Of a DNA stretch of 64,000 nt, positions 43,165-51,748 are shown piece by piece. Within the stretch, counting starts at the first letter, position 1. The number at the start of each line of letters is the position of its first letter. This DNA comes from Mycobacterium sp. 852002-50816_SCH5313054-b (GTDB lineage Bacteria > Actinomycetota > Actinomycetes > Mycobacteriales > Mycobacteriaceae): positions 1 to 64,000 of the forward strand of contig NZ_LZIC01000115.1 in assembly GCF_001667185.1 (NCBI RefSeq), written 5' to 3'. A program made the position numbers and the translations under genes. The notes below the pieces were generated by a model. It did not search any database. It was not told the origin of the DNA and worked only from the letters and a program-made list of their open reading frames with translations.

Positions 43165-43611
43165 GTGAAGGGGATTTCGATTACATCCGTCGTCAGGCGA
43201 CGGTGGATACCGTTGGTCGCGGTGCTCGTCGTCGTGCTCACGGGATTCGCGATCTATCGCCTGCACGGGATCTTCGGCTCCCATTCCAACGTCTCGGCCA
43301 ACAGCGGCCTGTCCAACGAGATCGTGCCGTTCAACCCCAAACAGGTGGTTCTCGAAGTCTTCGGCACGCCGGGCGCCGTGGCGACGATCAACTACCTGGA
43401 CGTCAACGCTCAGCCGCAGCAAGTCAGAAACGCGCCCCTGCCCTGGTCGTACACCATCACCACCACGCAGCCCGCGGTCGTCGGCAACGTGGTGGCGCAG
43501 GGCACCGGCGGCACCCTCGGCTGCCGGATCACCGTCAACGGCGAGGTCAAGGACGAACGCACCGTGAACGAAGTCGACGCCTACACCTTCTGTCTGGATA
43601 AGTCGGGATGA
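43165..43611 (+). CDS. MmpS-family transport accessory protein
   Basis: The 148-residue protein is a normal-length MmpS: a basic start, one helix at about 12-30 (Trp-Ile-Pro-Leu-Val-Ala-Val-Leu), Gly-Ile-Phe-Gly-Ser, then a periplasmic beta-domain with Cys in Gly-Cys-Arg and near the C-terminus. The GTG at 43165 follows GAAAGG by eight bases. The stop overlaps mmpL as ATGA. Confidence 0.92.
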   Translation: MKGISITSVVRRRWIPLVAVLVVVLTGFAIYRLHGIFGSHSNVSANSGLSNEIVPFNPKQVVLEVFGTPGAVATINYLDVNAQPQQVRNAPLPWSYTITTTQPAVVGNVVAQGTGGTLGCRITVNGEVKDERTVNEVDAYTFCLDKSG

Positions 43612-46520
43612 GCAACGATCAACGGACGCGGCCCCGCCTGCCGCACACCATCCGCCGGCTCTCGGTGCCGATCCTGCTGTTCTGGGTGGCGCTGGCCGCC
43701 ATCACCAACATCGCGGTGCCGCAGCTGGAAGAGGTGGGAAAAACCCACAACGTGGCGCTGAACTCCCCCGACGCGCCATCGCTGAAGGCGATCAAGCGCA
43801 TCGGTCAGGCGTTTCACGAGTTCGACACCGACAGCTCGGCCATGATCGTGCTGGAAGGCGACAAGCCGCTCGGCGCGGACGCACACCGCTTTTATGACGA
43901 GATGGTCCGCAAGCTCGAGCAGGACCGCAAGCACGTCGAGCACGTTCAGGACTTCTGGGGCGACACCCTGACCGCTGCGGGATCGCAGAGCGGCGACGGC
44001 AAGGCCGCTTACGTCCAGCTGTTCCTCGCGGGCAATCAGGGCTCGGCGCTGGCCAACGAGGGCGTCGGCGCCGTCCGCGACATCGTTGAGCACATGCAAC
44101 CCCCGCCCGGCGTCAAGGTCTATGTGACCGGCGCGGCGCCGCTCATCTCCGATCAGTTCGACGTCGGCAGCAAGGGCACCGCGAAGGTCACGGCGATCAC
44201 CGTCGGCGTGATCGCGGTGATGTTGCTGTTCGTCTACCGTTCCCTCTTCACGATGCTGCTCGTGCTCGTCACGGTCCTCATCGAAATGTCCGCCGCCCGA
44301 GGGATCGTCGCCTTCCTGGGCAACGCCGGGATCATCGGGCTGTCGACGTACGCGACGAACCTACTGACGTTGCTGGTGATCGCCGCCGGAACGGACTACG
44401 CGATCTTCTTCGTCGGCCGCTATCAGGAAGCGCGCGGTGCCGGCGAGGAGAAGGAAAACGCCTACTACACCATGTATCACGGGACGGCCCACATCGTCCT
44501 GGGTTCGGGCCTGACCGTGGCCGGCGCGGTGGCCTGTCTGGGTTTCACCCGGCTGCCGTATTTCCAAAGCCTGGGCATCCCAGCCGCTCTCGGCATCCTC
44601 GTGGCGCTTTTCGCCTCGCTCACCCTGGGCCCCGCGGTGCTCACCCTGGGCGCCGCCCTGGGCGTGTTCGAGCCGAAACGCGCGATGCGAACCCGCGGTT
44701 GGCGACGGATCGGCACGGCGATCGTCCGTTGGCCCGCCCCCATCCTCACGGCGGCATGCGCCCTGGCCCTGGTCGGCCTGCTCGCGTTGCCCGGCTACAA
44801 GACGAGCTACGACACCCGCCCCTACATGCCCGCCAACGCTCCGGCCAACATCGGTTACACCGCCGCCGAGAAGCACTTCTCGCGCGCCCGGCTCGAGCCC
44901 GAATTGCTGATGGTCGAAACGGATCACGACATGCGCAACCCGGCCGACATGCTCATCCTGGACCGGGTGGCCAAGGCGGTGTTCCACGTGCGCGGCGTCG
45001 CGCAGGTCCAGACCATCACCCGGCCGCTGGGAACCCCGCTCGACCACAGCTCGCTGGCCTTCGTGATCAGCAATCAGAGCGCCGCCCAGCAGGAAAACCT
45101 GACGTACCAACGGGATCGGGCGGACGACCTGCTGAAGCAGGCCGGCGAACTGGCGAAGACCATCAACATCCTCAAGCAGCAGTACGCCCTGCAGCAGCAG
45201 CTCGCCTCGGCCACCCACGCCGAAACGCAGAGCTTTCACGACACGGTCGACACGATCAGGGACCTGCGGGACAAGATCGCGAATTTCGACGACTTCTTCC
45301 GGCCGATCCGCAGCTATTTCTATTGGGAGAGACACTGCTTCGACATCCCCGCCTGCTGGGCGATCCGTTCGGTCCTCGACGCCCTCGACGGCGTCGATCA
45401 GCTCACCGAAAAATTCGAAAACCTGACGGCCACCCTGGACAAGCTCGACGCGCTGCAGCCGAAACTGGTCGCACTGATCCCGCCCCAGATCGACAGCCAG
45501 GAGACCAACCGCGAACTGGCGTTGGCGAGCCACGCCACCCAGGGCGGCATCAACGCCCAGACGCAGGCCGCGATCGACAATGCGACGGCGCTGGGGCGGG
45601 CCTTCGACACCGCGAAGAACGACGACAGCTTCTACCTGCCCCCCGAGGTGTTCAACAACCCCGACTTCAAGCGCGGGCTGAAACTGTTCCTCTCGCCCGA
45701 CGGCAAGGCGGCCCGGATGATCGTCACCCATGACGGCGATCCCGCCACGCCGCAAGGCATTTCCCACATCGACCCGATCGTCACCGCCGCGCACGAGGCC
45801 CTGAAGGGCACGCCGATGGCCGACGCCCAGATCTACATCGGTGGCACCGCCGCGACGTACAAGGACATCCAGGACGGCGCCAAGTACGACCTGCTGATCG
45901 TCGGGCTCGCCGCGCTGGCCCTCATTCTGCTCATCATGATGATCATCACGAGAAGCCTGGTCGCGGCGCTGGTCATCGTGGGCACGGTGGCCCTTTCCCT
46001 CGGCGCCTCCTTCGGGCTGTCCGTGCTGGTGTGGCAGTACATGTTCGGCATCAAGCTGTATTGGGTCGTGCTGGCGCTGGCGGTGATCCTGCTGTTGGCG
46101 GTGGGGTCCGACTACAACCTGTTGCTGATCTCGCGATTCAAAGAGGAGATCCATGCCGGCCTGAAGACCGGCATCATCCGCTCGATGGCCGGCTCCGGCT
46201 CGGTGGTGACCTCCGCCGGCCTCGTCTTCGCGGTCACCATGTGCGCGTTCGTGTTCAGCGGTTTCCAAGTGCTGGGCCAGATCGGGACCACCATCGGCTT
46301 GGGGCTGTTGTTCGACACGCTGATCGTGCGTTCCTTCATGACGCCTTCCGTCGCAACGCTTCTGGGGCGCTGGTTCTGGTGGCCGCAACGCGTGCGGCCG
46401 CGGCCGGCCAGCCAGATGCTGCAGCCCTACGGGTCGCGCGCGGCGGTGCGGCAATTGCTCCTATGGGAGGACGACGACCCGGCGGTGCTGCCTAGCCGTA
46501 CAGCTCCACAAACTGCCTGA
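43608..46520 (+). CDS. MmpL-family RND transporter (TetR-linked copy)
   Basis: The 970-residue exporter has the standard MmpL helix and loop plan, with Asp-Tyr proton-relay pairs at about 263-264 and 835-836 and the Arg-Pro-Ile-Arg-Ser-Tyr-Phe-Tyr-Trp segment in the second loop. It is clearly related to the two MmpLs at 4.4-10.4 kb but more GC-rich. With TetR and MmpS it forms a regulated export unit; drugs, siderophores and lipids are known cargo of relatives. The C-terminus overlaps the convergent cyclase gene by 29 bases. Confidence 0.96.
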   Translation: MSNDQRTRPRLPHTIRRLSVPILLFWVALAAITNIAVPQLEEVGKTHNVALNSPDAPSLKAIKRIGQAFHEFDTDSSAMIVLEGDKPLGADAHRFYDEMVRKLEQDRKHVEHVQDFWGDTLTAAGSQSGDGKAAYVQLFLAGNQGSALANEGVGAVRDIVEHMQPPPGVKVYVTGAAPLISDQFDVGSKGTAKVTAITVGVIAVMLLFVYRSLFTMLLVLVTVLIEMSAARGIVAFLGNAGIIGLSTYATNLLTLLVIAAGTDYAIFFVGRYQEARGAGEEKENAYYTMYHGTAHIVLGSGLTVAGAVACLGFTRLPYFQSLGIPAALGILVALFASLTLGPAVLTLGAALGVFEPKRAMRTRGWRRIGTAIVRWPAPILTAACALALVGLLALPGYKTSYDTRPYMPANAPANIGYTAAEKHFSRARLEPELLMVETDHDMRNPADMLILDRVAKAVFHVRGVAQVQTITRPLGTPLDHSSLAFVISNQSAAQQENLTYQRDRADDLLKQAGELAKTINILKQQYALQQQLASATHAETQSFHDTVDTIRDLRDKIANFDDFFRPIRSYFYWERHCFDIPACWAIRSVLDALDGVDQLTEKFENLTATLDKLDALQPKLVALIPPQIDSQETNRELALASHATQGGINAQTQAAIDNATALGRAFDTAKNDDSFYLPPEVFNNPDFKRGLKLFLSPDGKAARMIVTHDGDPATPQGISHIDPIVTAAHEALKGTPMADAQIYIGGTAATYKDIQDGAKYDLLIVGLAALALILLIMMIITRSLVAALVIVGTVALSLGASFGLSVLVWQYMFGIKLYWVVLALAVILLLAVGSDYNLLLISRFKEEIHAGLKTGIIRSMAGSGSVVTSAGLVFAVTMCAFVFSGFQVLGQIGTTIGLGLLFDTLIVRSFMTPSVATLLGRWFWWPQRVRPRPASQMLQPYGSRAAVRQLLLWEDDDPAVLPSRTAPQTA

Positions 46521-46923
46521 GCGACTTCTCGACGTCCCCTTTGACCGCGCGGGCCGCGGCGGAACCTACCGGGCCGAACAACGCGCGTCCCCCCAGTTCG
46601 AGGCGCAGGCCCAGGGTGGACCCGTCCCCGGCGGCGCGCACCGTGAGCGTGACGGCGTATTTCGTTCCGCCCTTGCCCAACCCCGACATCGCGACCTCGT
46701 GCGGCGGGTCCCACCTCGTCACCGTCCACGTCACCCGGTTGCGCAGGCCCTTGGACCGCGCCACTCCCACGATCTCGGTGCCCTCGCTGATCTCGTCGGG
46801 CAGCTCGCTGCGCCAGCCCTCGTGCATCACCAGCCATTCGCCCAATTCCGACAGGTCCGAGACGTGGCCCCACATGTCCTGCGGGGTCATCGGCATGTCG
46901 GCGGTCAGGTCAACCGCGGCCAT
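46492..46923 (-). CDS. SRPBCC / polyketide cyclase-like protein (Rv1546 type)
   Basis: The 143-residue protein has the START-like helix-grip pattern: Thr-Pro-Gln-Asp-Met-Trp-Gly-His-Val-Ser-Asp near residue 13, central beta strands, and a long C-terminal helix (Ala-Arg-Ala-Val-Lys-Gly-Asp-Val-Glu-Lys-Ser-Leu). Members bind lipids or polyketides. The start ATG overlaps the stop of the upstream SDR gene (ATGA), so it is the last gene of a three-gene operon with two SDRs. Confidence 0.9.
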   Translation of the reverse strand: MAAVDLTADMPMTPQDMWGHVSDLSELGEWLVMHEGWRSELPDEISEGTEIVGVARSKGLRNRVTWTVTRWDPPHEVAMSGLGKGGTKYAVTLTVRAAGDGSTLGLRLELGGRALFGPVGSAAARAVKGDVEKSLRQFVELYG

Positions 46924-47726
46924 CAGCGGCTTGGCCCGCCGCGGAATCGGTTGCCGATCCGCAGCCCGGGCAGCAGCAAGGTGCGCGGCACGAACCTGCC
47001 GCCGGTGCTGACGACCTTGGGCACGATGCCCGGAACCACGCTGCGCTTGCCGGCCAGCATCCCGCCGATGGCCGCCTCGGCCACGTCGCGCGGCGAAACC
47101 TGCGCCACCGGGATGCTGAACCGCTCGGCGTTGGCGATCTCGGCCCATTCCGTGGGGACCGGGCCCGGGCACAGCACCGTGACCGACACCCCGGTTCCGT
47201 GCAGCTCCTCGTGGATGGCCTCGGAGAACGTCTGCACGAACGCCTTGGTGGCCGAATACACGGCCATGTAGGGCAACGGCTGGAAACCGGCGATCGACGC
47301 GATGTTCATCACCGCGCCGGCGCCGCGCTCGACCATGCCGGGCAGGACCGCGTGGGTGAGTTCCATCAATGCCAGCGCGTTGAGTGTGACCTGTTCGCTC
47401 TCCCGATCGAGCGGCAGCTCGTAGAAGACCCCGCTGGTGCCGAAACCGGCGCTGTTGCACAGCCCGCCGATCGGCTCGGTGCGCAGCCGGTCCGCCAGCT
47501 TGGCGCGGCTCTTGGGATCGCTGAGGTCCAGCGGCAGCACCTCGACCGCCACCGAGTATTCCTGGCCCACCTCGTTGGCGAGTTCGTCGAGCCGCTCGCG
47601 GCGCCGCGCGACCAGCAGCAGCGGGAATCCGCGGCGGGCCAGGCCGCGAGCCAATTCGGCGCCGATGCCGGAGGAGGCGCCGGTGATGACGACGGTGGTA
47701 TCGGTGTCAGGTTTCGGAAGACTCAT
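46923..47726 (-). CDS. Short-chain dehydrogenase/reductase (Rv1544 type)
   Basis: The 267-residue enzyme has the cofactor loop Thr-Gly-Ala-Ser-Ser-Gly-Ile-Gly at about 14-21 and the catalytic Tyr-Ser-Ala-Thr-Lys. The usual Asn-Asn-Ala-Gly is Cys-Asn-Ser-Ala-Gly. The substrate is probably a lipid-like ketone or aldehyde, but this is not visible in sequence. The ATG at 47726 lies four bases after the stop of the preceding SDR; the frame opens further up without family character. Confidence 0.92.
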   Translation of the reverse strand: MSLPKPDTDTTVVITGASSGIGAELARGLARRGFPLLLVARRRERLDELANEVGQEYSVAVEVLPLDLSDPKSRAKLADRLRTEPIGGLCNSAGFGTSGVFYELPLDRESEQVTLNALALMELTHAVLPGMVERGAGAVMNIASIAGFQPLPYMAVYSATKAFVQTFSEAIHEELHGTGVSVTVLCPGPVPTEWAEIANAERFSIPVAQVSPRDVAEAAIGGMLAGKRSVVPGIVPKVVSTGGRFVPRTLLLPGLRIGNRFRGGPSR

Positions 47727-47730
47727 GTTG

Positions 47731-48750
47731 TCACCAATGTATCCCTCGGGTCGCCCGGACAAACGTCTCGCTGCGCTTGTCGAAATGTTCTGCATCGCCC
47801 GACGATTCGCCGCCCTTGGCCGCGTCGGAGTCTTTGAACATGCCAAACGCGCGGTTGCGCAGGCGGTCCATCACCGCCGGGTTGACCGCGTCGGCGACCG
47901 CGGCGAACTGCCCGAACGGCGAGCTCGCCCGCCTCGGCCGGTGCACGATCGCATCCGCGATCACCCCGGCCGCCTGGTCCGGCGTGAGCGCGGGGAACTT
48001 GTCGTACATCGTGGTCGGGCTGATCATCGGCGTGCGCACCAGCGCCATGTGCACGGTGGTGAACTTGACGTCGTCGTTCACCACCTCGGCCTGCAGGGCG
48101 TCGCACAGGCTGTCCAGGGCGGCCTTGCTGGCGATGTAGGCGCCGAAACGCGGCGCGCGGGTCTGCACGCCGACCGAGGAGACGTTGATGATCTGCCCGA
48201 AGCCGCGTTCCCGCATCCCGGGGATGAACTTGAGGATGAGCTGGACCGCGCCGAGGTAGTTCAGTTGCATGGTCCGCTGGTAGTCGTGGATGCGGTCGTA
48301 GGACAGCTTCAGCGAGCGCCGAATGGACCGCCCGGCGTTGTTGATCAGGATGTCGACGCCCCCGAGGTCGTCGAGCACCTGGTCAGCCATCGCGGCGATG
48401 GCGTCCGTGTCGGACAGGTCGCACGGATAGACGTGGGCCGTTCCGCCGTTGCCCTCGATTTCAGAGGCGACCTTCTCGAGGTTCTCCCGGGTGCGCGCGA
48501 CCAGCACCACCACGCCGCCCGCTTCGGCGATCTTCTTGGCGGCGGCCTCCCCGATGCCCGAGGACCCGCCGGTGATCAGGACGGTTTTGCCCCGAACGGC
48601 ATCCTTGAGGGTGCGGCCCTGCACCGCATCCAGCACGTTCCGCAGATAGAACGGCCGGTATCGCCCGGCCGAGTTGGGGGTGTTGATGATGCTGGACATC
48701 GCCGCGAATGGCTTTTCCACCAGGCTGGTCAAGTCACCAAGGAGATTCAT
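47731..48750 (-). CDS. Short-chain dehydrogenase/reductase, fatty acyl-CoA reductase-like (Rv1543 type)
   Basis: The product has 339 residues. An N-terminal segment of about 50 residues precedes the Rossmann fold with Thr-Gly-Gly-Ser-Ser-Gly-Ile-Gly (about 60-67), Asn-Asn-Ala-Gly and Tyr-Ile-Ala-Ser-Lys. Relatives in M. tuberculosis are described as possible fatty acyl-CoA reductases. It is the first gene of the SDR-SDR-cyclase operon and divergent from glbN. Confidence 0.92.
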   Translation of the reverse strand: MNLLGDLTSLVEKPFAAMSSIINTPNSAGRYRPFYLRNVLDAVQGRTLKDAVRGKTVLITGGSSGIGEAAAKKIAEAGGVVVLVARTRENLEKVASEIEGNGGTAHVYPCDLSDTDAIAAMADQVLDDLGGVDILINNAGRSIRRSLKLSYDRIHDYQRTMQLNYLGAVQLILKFIPGMRERGFGQIINVSSVGVQTRAPRFGAYIASKAALDSLCDALQAEVVNDDVKFTTVHMALVRTPMISPTTMYDKFPALTPDQAAGVIADAIVHRPRRASSPFGQFAAVADAVNPAVMDRLRNRAFGMFKDSDAAKGGESSGDAEHFDKRSETFVRATRGIHW

Positions 48751-48973
48751 CGGCGTTCGCTCCTGACGGGCAATGTGACGTGGGTCATAGAACCAACCTA
48801 GGGCATCCGCCGGCCGTCGGAGGCAGGATTGCCGCCAGGTGAACCGTGATCCCTCGGCTCACACGACGACCCGAGCCGCGGCCAGTCGAGGGCAATCCCC
48901 GTGTTACAGAGGGTAATCGGGGTGTGATCGTGCACTAACTGGTGGGCAACGCCGCAATGTTCCAATCGGCTAT

Positions 48974-49378
48974 ATGAAAATTTTGGCACGCTTCCGCAAA
49001 CCTGAGCCGACCACGATTTACGACCGGATCGGCGGGCACGAGGCCATCGAAGTCGTCGTCGAGGACTTCTACGTTCGGGTGCTTGCCGATGACCAACTGT
49101 CGGGCTTTTTCACCGGCACGAACATGAACCGCCTCAAGGGCAAGCAGGTCGAGTTCTTCGCGGCCGCGCTCGGCGGGCCGGAGCCCTACACCGGCGCGCC
49201 GATGAAGCAGGTGCACCAGGGGCGCGGCATCAACATGCATCACTTCAGCCTGGTGGCCGGGCACCTGGCCGAGGCGCTCGCCGCCGCCGGGGTGCCGTCG
49301 GGGACCGTGACCGACATCCTCAGCGCCATCGCGCCGCTGGCCCCGGAGATCGCCTCGCCCGAAACCAGCACGGTCTGA
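48974..49378 (+). CDS. glbN: Truncated haemoglobin N
   Basis: The 134-residue protein aligns without gaps to M. tuberculosis trHbN over its core. The functional residues are present at the same numbers: Tyr33 (B10), Gln58 (E11) and proximal His81 (F8), plus the N-terminal pre-A segment important for nitric-oxide dioxygenation. It converts NO to nitrate and protects respiration. In M. tuberculosis lprI follows; here a methyltransferase does. Confidence 0.96.
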   Translation: MKILARFRKPEPTTIYDRIGGHEAIEVVVEDFYVRVLADDQLSGFFTGTNMNRLKGKQVEFFAAALGGPEPYTGAPMKQVHQGRGINMHHFSLVAGHLAEALAAAGVPSGTVTDILSAIAPLAPEIASPETSTV

Positions 49379-49432
49379 CCCGCCGGCCGCGACCATGGCG
49401 GCGATCTCGGAGCTTCGGCGACAATGCAATGC

Positions 49433-50191
49433 ATGTCCCGCACATTCGAAGATCTGGTCGCCGAAGCCGATTCCGTACCCGTCGACGGCTGGGACTTCTC
49501 CTGGCTCGACGGCCGCGCGACCGAGGAGAGGCCGTCCTGGGGCTTCCAGCGGAAGCTGAGCGGTCGCTTGGCGACGGTGTCGGCCGCGCTGGACATTCAC
49601 ACCGGCGGCGGCGAGGTGCTGGCGGGCGCGGGGCCGTTTCCGCCCACCATGGCGGCCATCGAGACGTGGCCCCCGAACGCGGCGCTGGCGACCAAACGCC
49701 TACATCCGCTGGGCGTGGTCCTCGTGGCCACCCGGGACGAGCCGCCGCTGCCGTTCGCCGACGAGGCGTTCGATCTGGTGACCACCCGTCATCCGATCTC
49801 GGTGTGGTGGGCCGAGATCCGTCGCGTGCTGCGGCCGGGCGGCACCTACTTCGCGCAGCACATCGGGCCCGCCACCATGGGCGAGCTCGTCGAGTACTTC
49901 ATCGGGCCACAACCGGAGAAATGGGCCGAGTTTCACCCCGACTCCGTGCGCGCGCAGGTGGAGGCCGCGGGCCTGCAGGTCGTGGATTTGCGCGCGGAGC
50001 GGCTCCGGGCCGAGTTCTTCGACATCGGCGCCGTCGTCTACTTCCTGCGCAAGGTGGTGTGGACGGTGCCGGACTTCACCGTGGAGCGCTACCGGGACCG
50101 GCTGCGGCAACTTCACCAGCAGATCGAGGCCGACGGGCCCTTCGTCGCGCACCCGACGCGCGTCCTGGTCGAGGCCCGCAGGGCGGGGTGA
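49433..50191 (+). CDS. Class I SAM-dependent methyltransferase
   Basis: The 252-residue protein has a methyltransferase-11-like core: Ile-Asp/His-Thr-Gly-Gly-Gly-Glu-Val-Leu near 48, Leu-Pro-Phe-Ala-Asp-Glu-Ala-Phe-Asp-Leu-Val near 102, and Glu-Ile-Arg-Arg-Val-Leu-Arg-Pro-Gly-Gly near 125. The substrate is unknown. An alternative ATG lies three codons upstream (49424); neither has a clear ribosome site. It lies 54 bases after glbN and converges with the pseudouridine synthase gene, with no gap between the stops. Confidence 0.88.
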   Translation: MSRTFEDLVAEADSVPVDGWDFSWLDGRATEERPSWGFQRKLSGRLATVSAALDIHTGGGEVLAGAGPFPPTMAAIETWPPNAALATKRLHPLGVVLVATRDEPPLPFADEAFDLVTTRHPISVWWAEIRRVLRPGGTYFAQHIGPATMGELVEYFIGPQPEKWAEFHPDSVRAQVEAAGLQVVDLRAERLRAEFFDIGAVVYFLRKVVWTVPDFTVERYRDRLRQLHQQIEADGPFVAHPTRVLVEARRAG

Positions 50192-51118
50192 TCAGCCCTC
50201 GGCGCGCAACACGTCGAGCGCGTGCTGCAGATCGGGTGGGTAAGGGCTGACAATCTCCATCCGCCTGCCGTCGGCCGGGTGGGCGAAGGACAGCGAACGA
50301 GCGTGCAGCCATTGCCGTTCCAGCCCAAGTCTTTTCGCCAGCACCGGGTCGGCTCCATAGACGAGGTCACCGCAGCACGGATGGTGCAGCGCGGAGAAGT
50401 GCACCCGGATCTGGTGGGTGCGACCGGTTTCCAGGTGCACGTCGAGCAGGCTCGCCGCGACGAAGGCCTCGACGGTGTCGTAGTGGGTGAGGCTGTGCCG
50501 GCCATCCTTGGTCACGGCGAACTTCCACTCGCCGCCGCGGTGCCGTCCGATCGGGGCGTCGATCGTCCCGCTGGACGGATCCGGATGTCCCTGCACCAGC
50601 GCGTGGTAACGCTTGTCGACGGTGCGCTGCTTGAACGCCCGCTTGAGCACCGTGTAGGCGCGCTCGGACAGCGCCACCACCATCACCCCGGAGGTGCCGA
50701 CATCGAGGCGATGCACGATGCCCTGCCGCTCGGGCACGCCGGAGGTGGTGATCCGGTAACCGGCGGCGGCCAGACCGCCGAGCACCGTGGGACCGGTCCA
50801 GCCCACCGACGCGTGGGCGGCCACCGCGGCGGGCTTGTCGACCGCGACGATGTCGTCGTCCGAATACAGGATCGTCATGCCCTCGATGTCGACGGGCGTG
50901 TTTTCCGGCGGGGCCGGCGCCTCGGGCAGGCGCACGTGCAGGAAGGCGCCACCGGTAAGGCGGTCGGACTTGCCCGCCCGCGCCCCGTCGAGTTCGACGC
51001 CACCGCCTTCGGCCAGCGCGGCCGCCGCGCTGCGCGACAGCCCCAGCAGGCGCGCCAACCCGGCGTCGACGCGCATGCCCGCCAGTCCCTCGGGGACCGG
51101 CATCGATCGTTCGCTCAA
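50192..51118 (-). CDS. RluA/RluD-family 23S rRNA pseudouridine synthase (Rv1540 type)
   Basis: The 308-residue enzyme has an N-terminal S4 domain (about 12-75) and the catalytic motif His-Arg-Leu-Asp-Val-Gly-Thr-Ser-Gly (about 137-145) with the essential Asp. Later blocks Glu-Thr-Gly-Arg-Thr-His-Gln-Ile-Arg-Val-His also match. I use the TTG at 51118, which overlaps the lspA stop by four bases; an ATG at 51103 is the alternative. lspA-rluD coupling is common in Actinobacteria. Confidence 0.92.
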   Translation of the reverse strand: MSERSMPVPEGLAGMRVDAGLARLLGLSRSAAAALAEGGGVELDGARAGKSDRLTGGAFLHVRLPEAPAPPENTPVDIEGMTILYSDDDIVAVDKPAAVAAHASVGWTGPTVLGGLAAAGYRITTSGVPERQGIVHRLDVGTSGVMVVALSERAYTVLKRAFKQRTVDKRYHALVQGHPDPSSGTIDAPIGRHRGGEWKFAVTKDGRHSLTHYDTVEAFVAASLLDVHLETGRTHQIRVHFSALHHPCCGDLVYGADPVLAKRLGLERQWLHARSLSFAHPADGRRMEIVSPYPPDLQHALDVLRAEG

Positions 51119-51705
51119 CGCTGGCCGGCCTCTCGCCGGCCGCTCTCCGGGGTGGTGGGCCGCCGACGACCTATGGTGTCGAAGTCATAGCCGAAGATCG
51201 ACAGCGCCACCAGCAGGATGGCCCCGCCGACCACCGACGGGTCGGCGACATTGAATACCGGCCACCAGCCGACCGACAAAAAGTCCACGACGTGGCCGCG
51301 CAGCGGCCCGGGCGACCGGAAGAAGCGATCGACGAGGTTGCCCATGGCGCCGCCGAGGATCATTCCGAGCCCGACCGCCCACCACGGCGACACCAGCCGT
51401 CGCCCCATCCAGAAAATGCCGACCACCACGCCCGTCGCGATCAGCGTCAGCACCCAGGTGTACCCGGTGGCCATCGAGAACGCCGCGCCCGAGTTGCGCA
51501 CCAGGGTCCAGGTCACCGTGTCGCCGATGATCGACACCGGCTGGCCCGGTGGCAGCAGCTTGACGGCGAGCACCTTCGTCACGATGTCGAGGGCCAGCAC
51601 CACCGCCGCGACCGACAGCAGCAGGCGCAGCCGCCTCGGCGGCCTGGTGGGTGCGGGTTCGGCTTCGGCCACCTCCGGGGCCGGCCCTGATGGTTCGTCG
51701 GACAC
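51115..51705 (-). CDS. lspA: Lipoprotein signal peptidase (signal peptidase II)
   Basis: LspA cleaves signal peptides of lipidated prolipoproteins in the plasma membrane. The 196-residue protein has an acidic N-terminal tail of about 35 residues, four helices, and the two catalytic Asp in Gly-Asn-Leu-Val-Asp-Arg-Phe and Phe-Asn-Val-Ala-Asp-Pro-Ser. The GTG at 51705 gives the usual mycobacterial N-terminus (Ser-Asp-Glu-Pro); the frame opens 31 codons earlier. It is divergent from ansA across 43 bases. Confidence 0.95.
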   Translation of the reverse strand: MSDEPSGPAPEVAEAEPAPTRPPRRLRLLLSVAAVVLALDIVTKVLAVKLLPPGQPVSIIGDTVTWTLVRNSGAAFSMATGYTWVLTLIATGVVVGIFWMGRRLVSPWWAVGLGMILGGAMGNLVDRFFRSPGPLRGHVVDFLSVGWWPVFNVADPSVVGGAILLVALSIFGYDFDTIGRRRPTTPESGRREAGQR

Positions 51706-51748
51706 GTCACCATCATCCCCTAAGCCGAACGTGCGCGATGATGCCACC

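Noticed and set aside
44361..46454. Open frame of about 700 codons opposite the third mmpL
   Set aside because: Low-complexity Arg/Gln/His composition, shadow of the MmpL codons.
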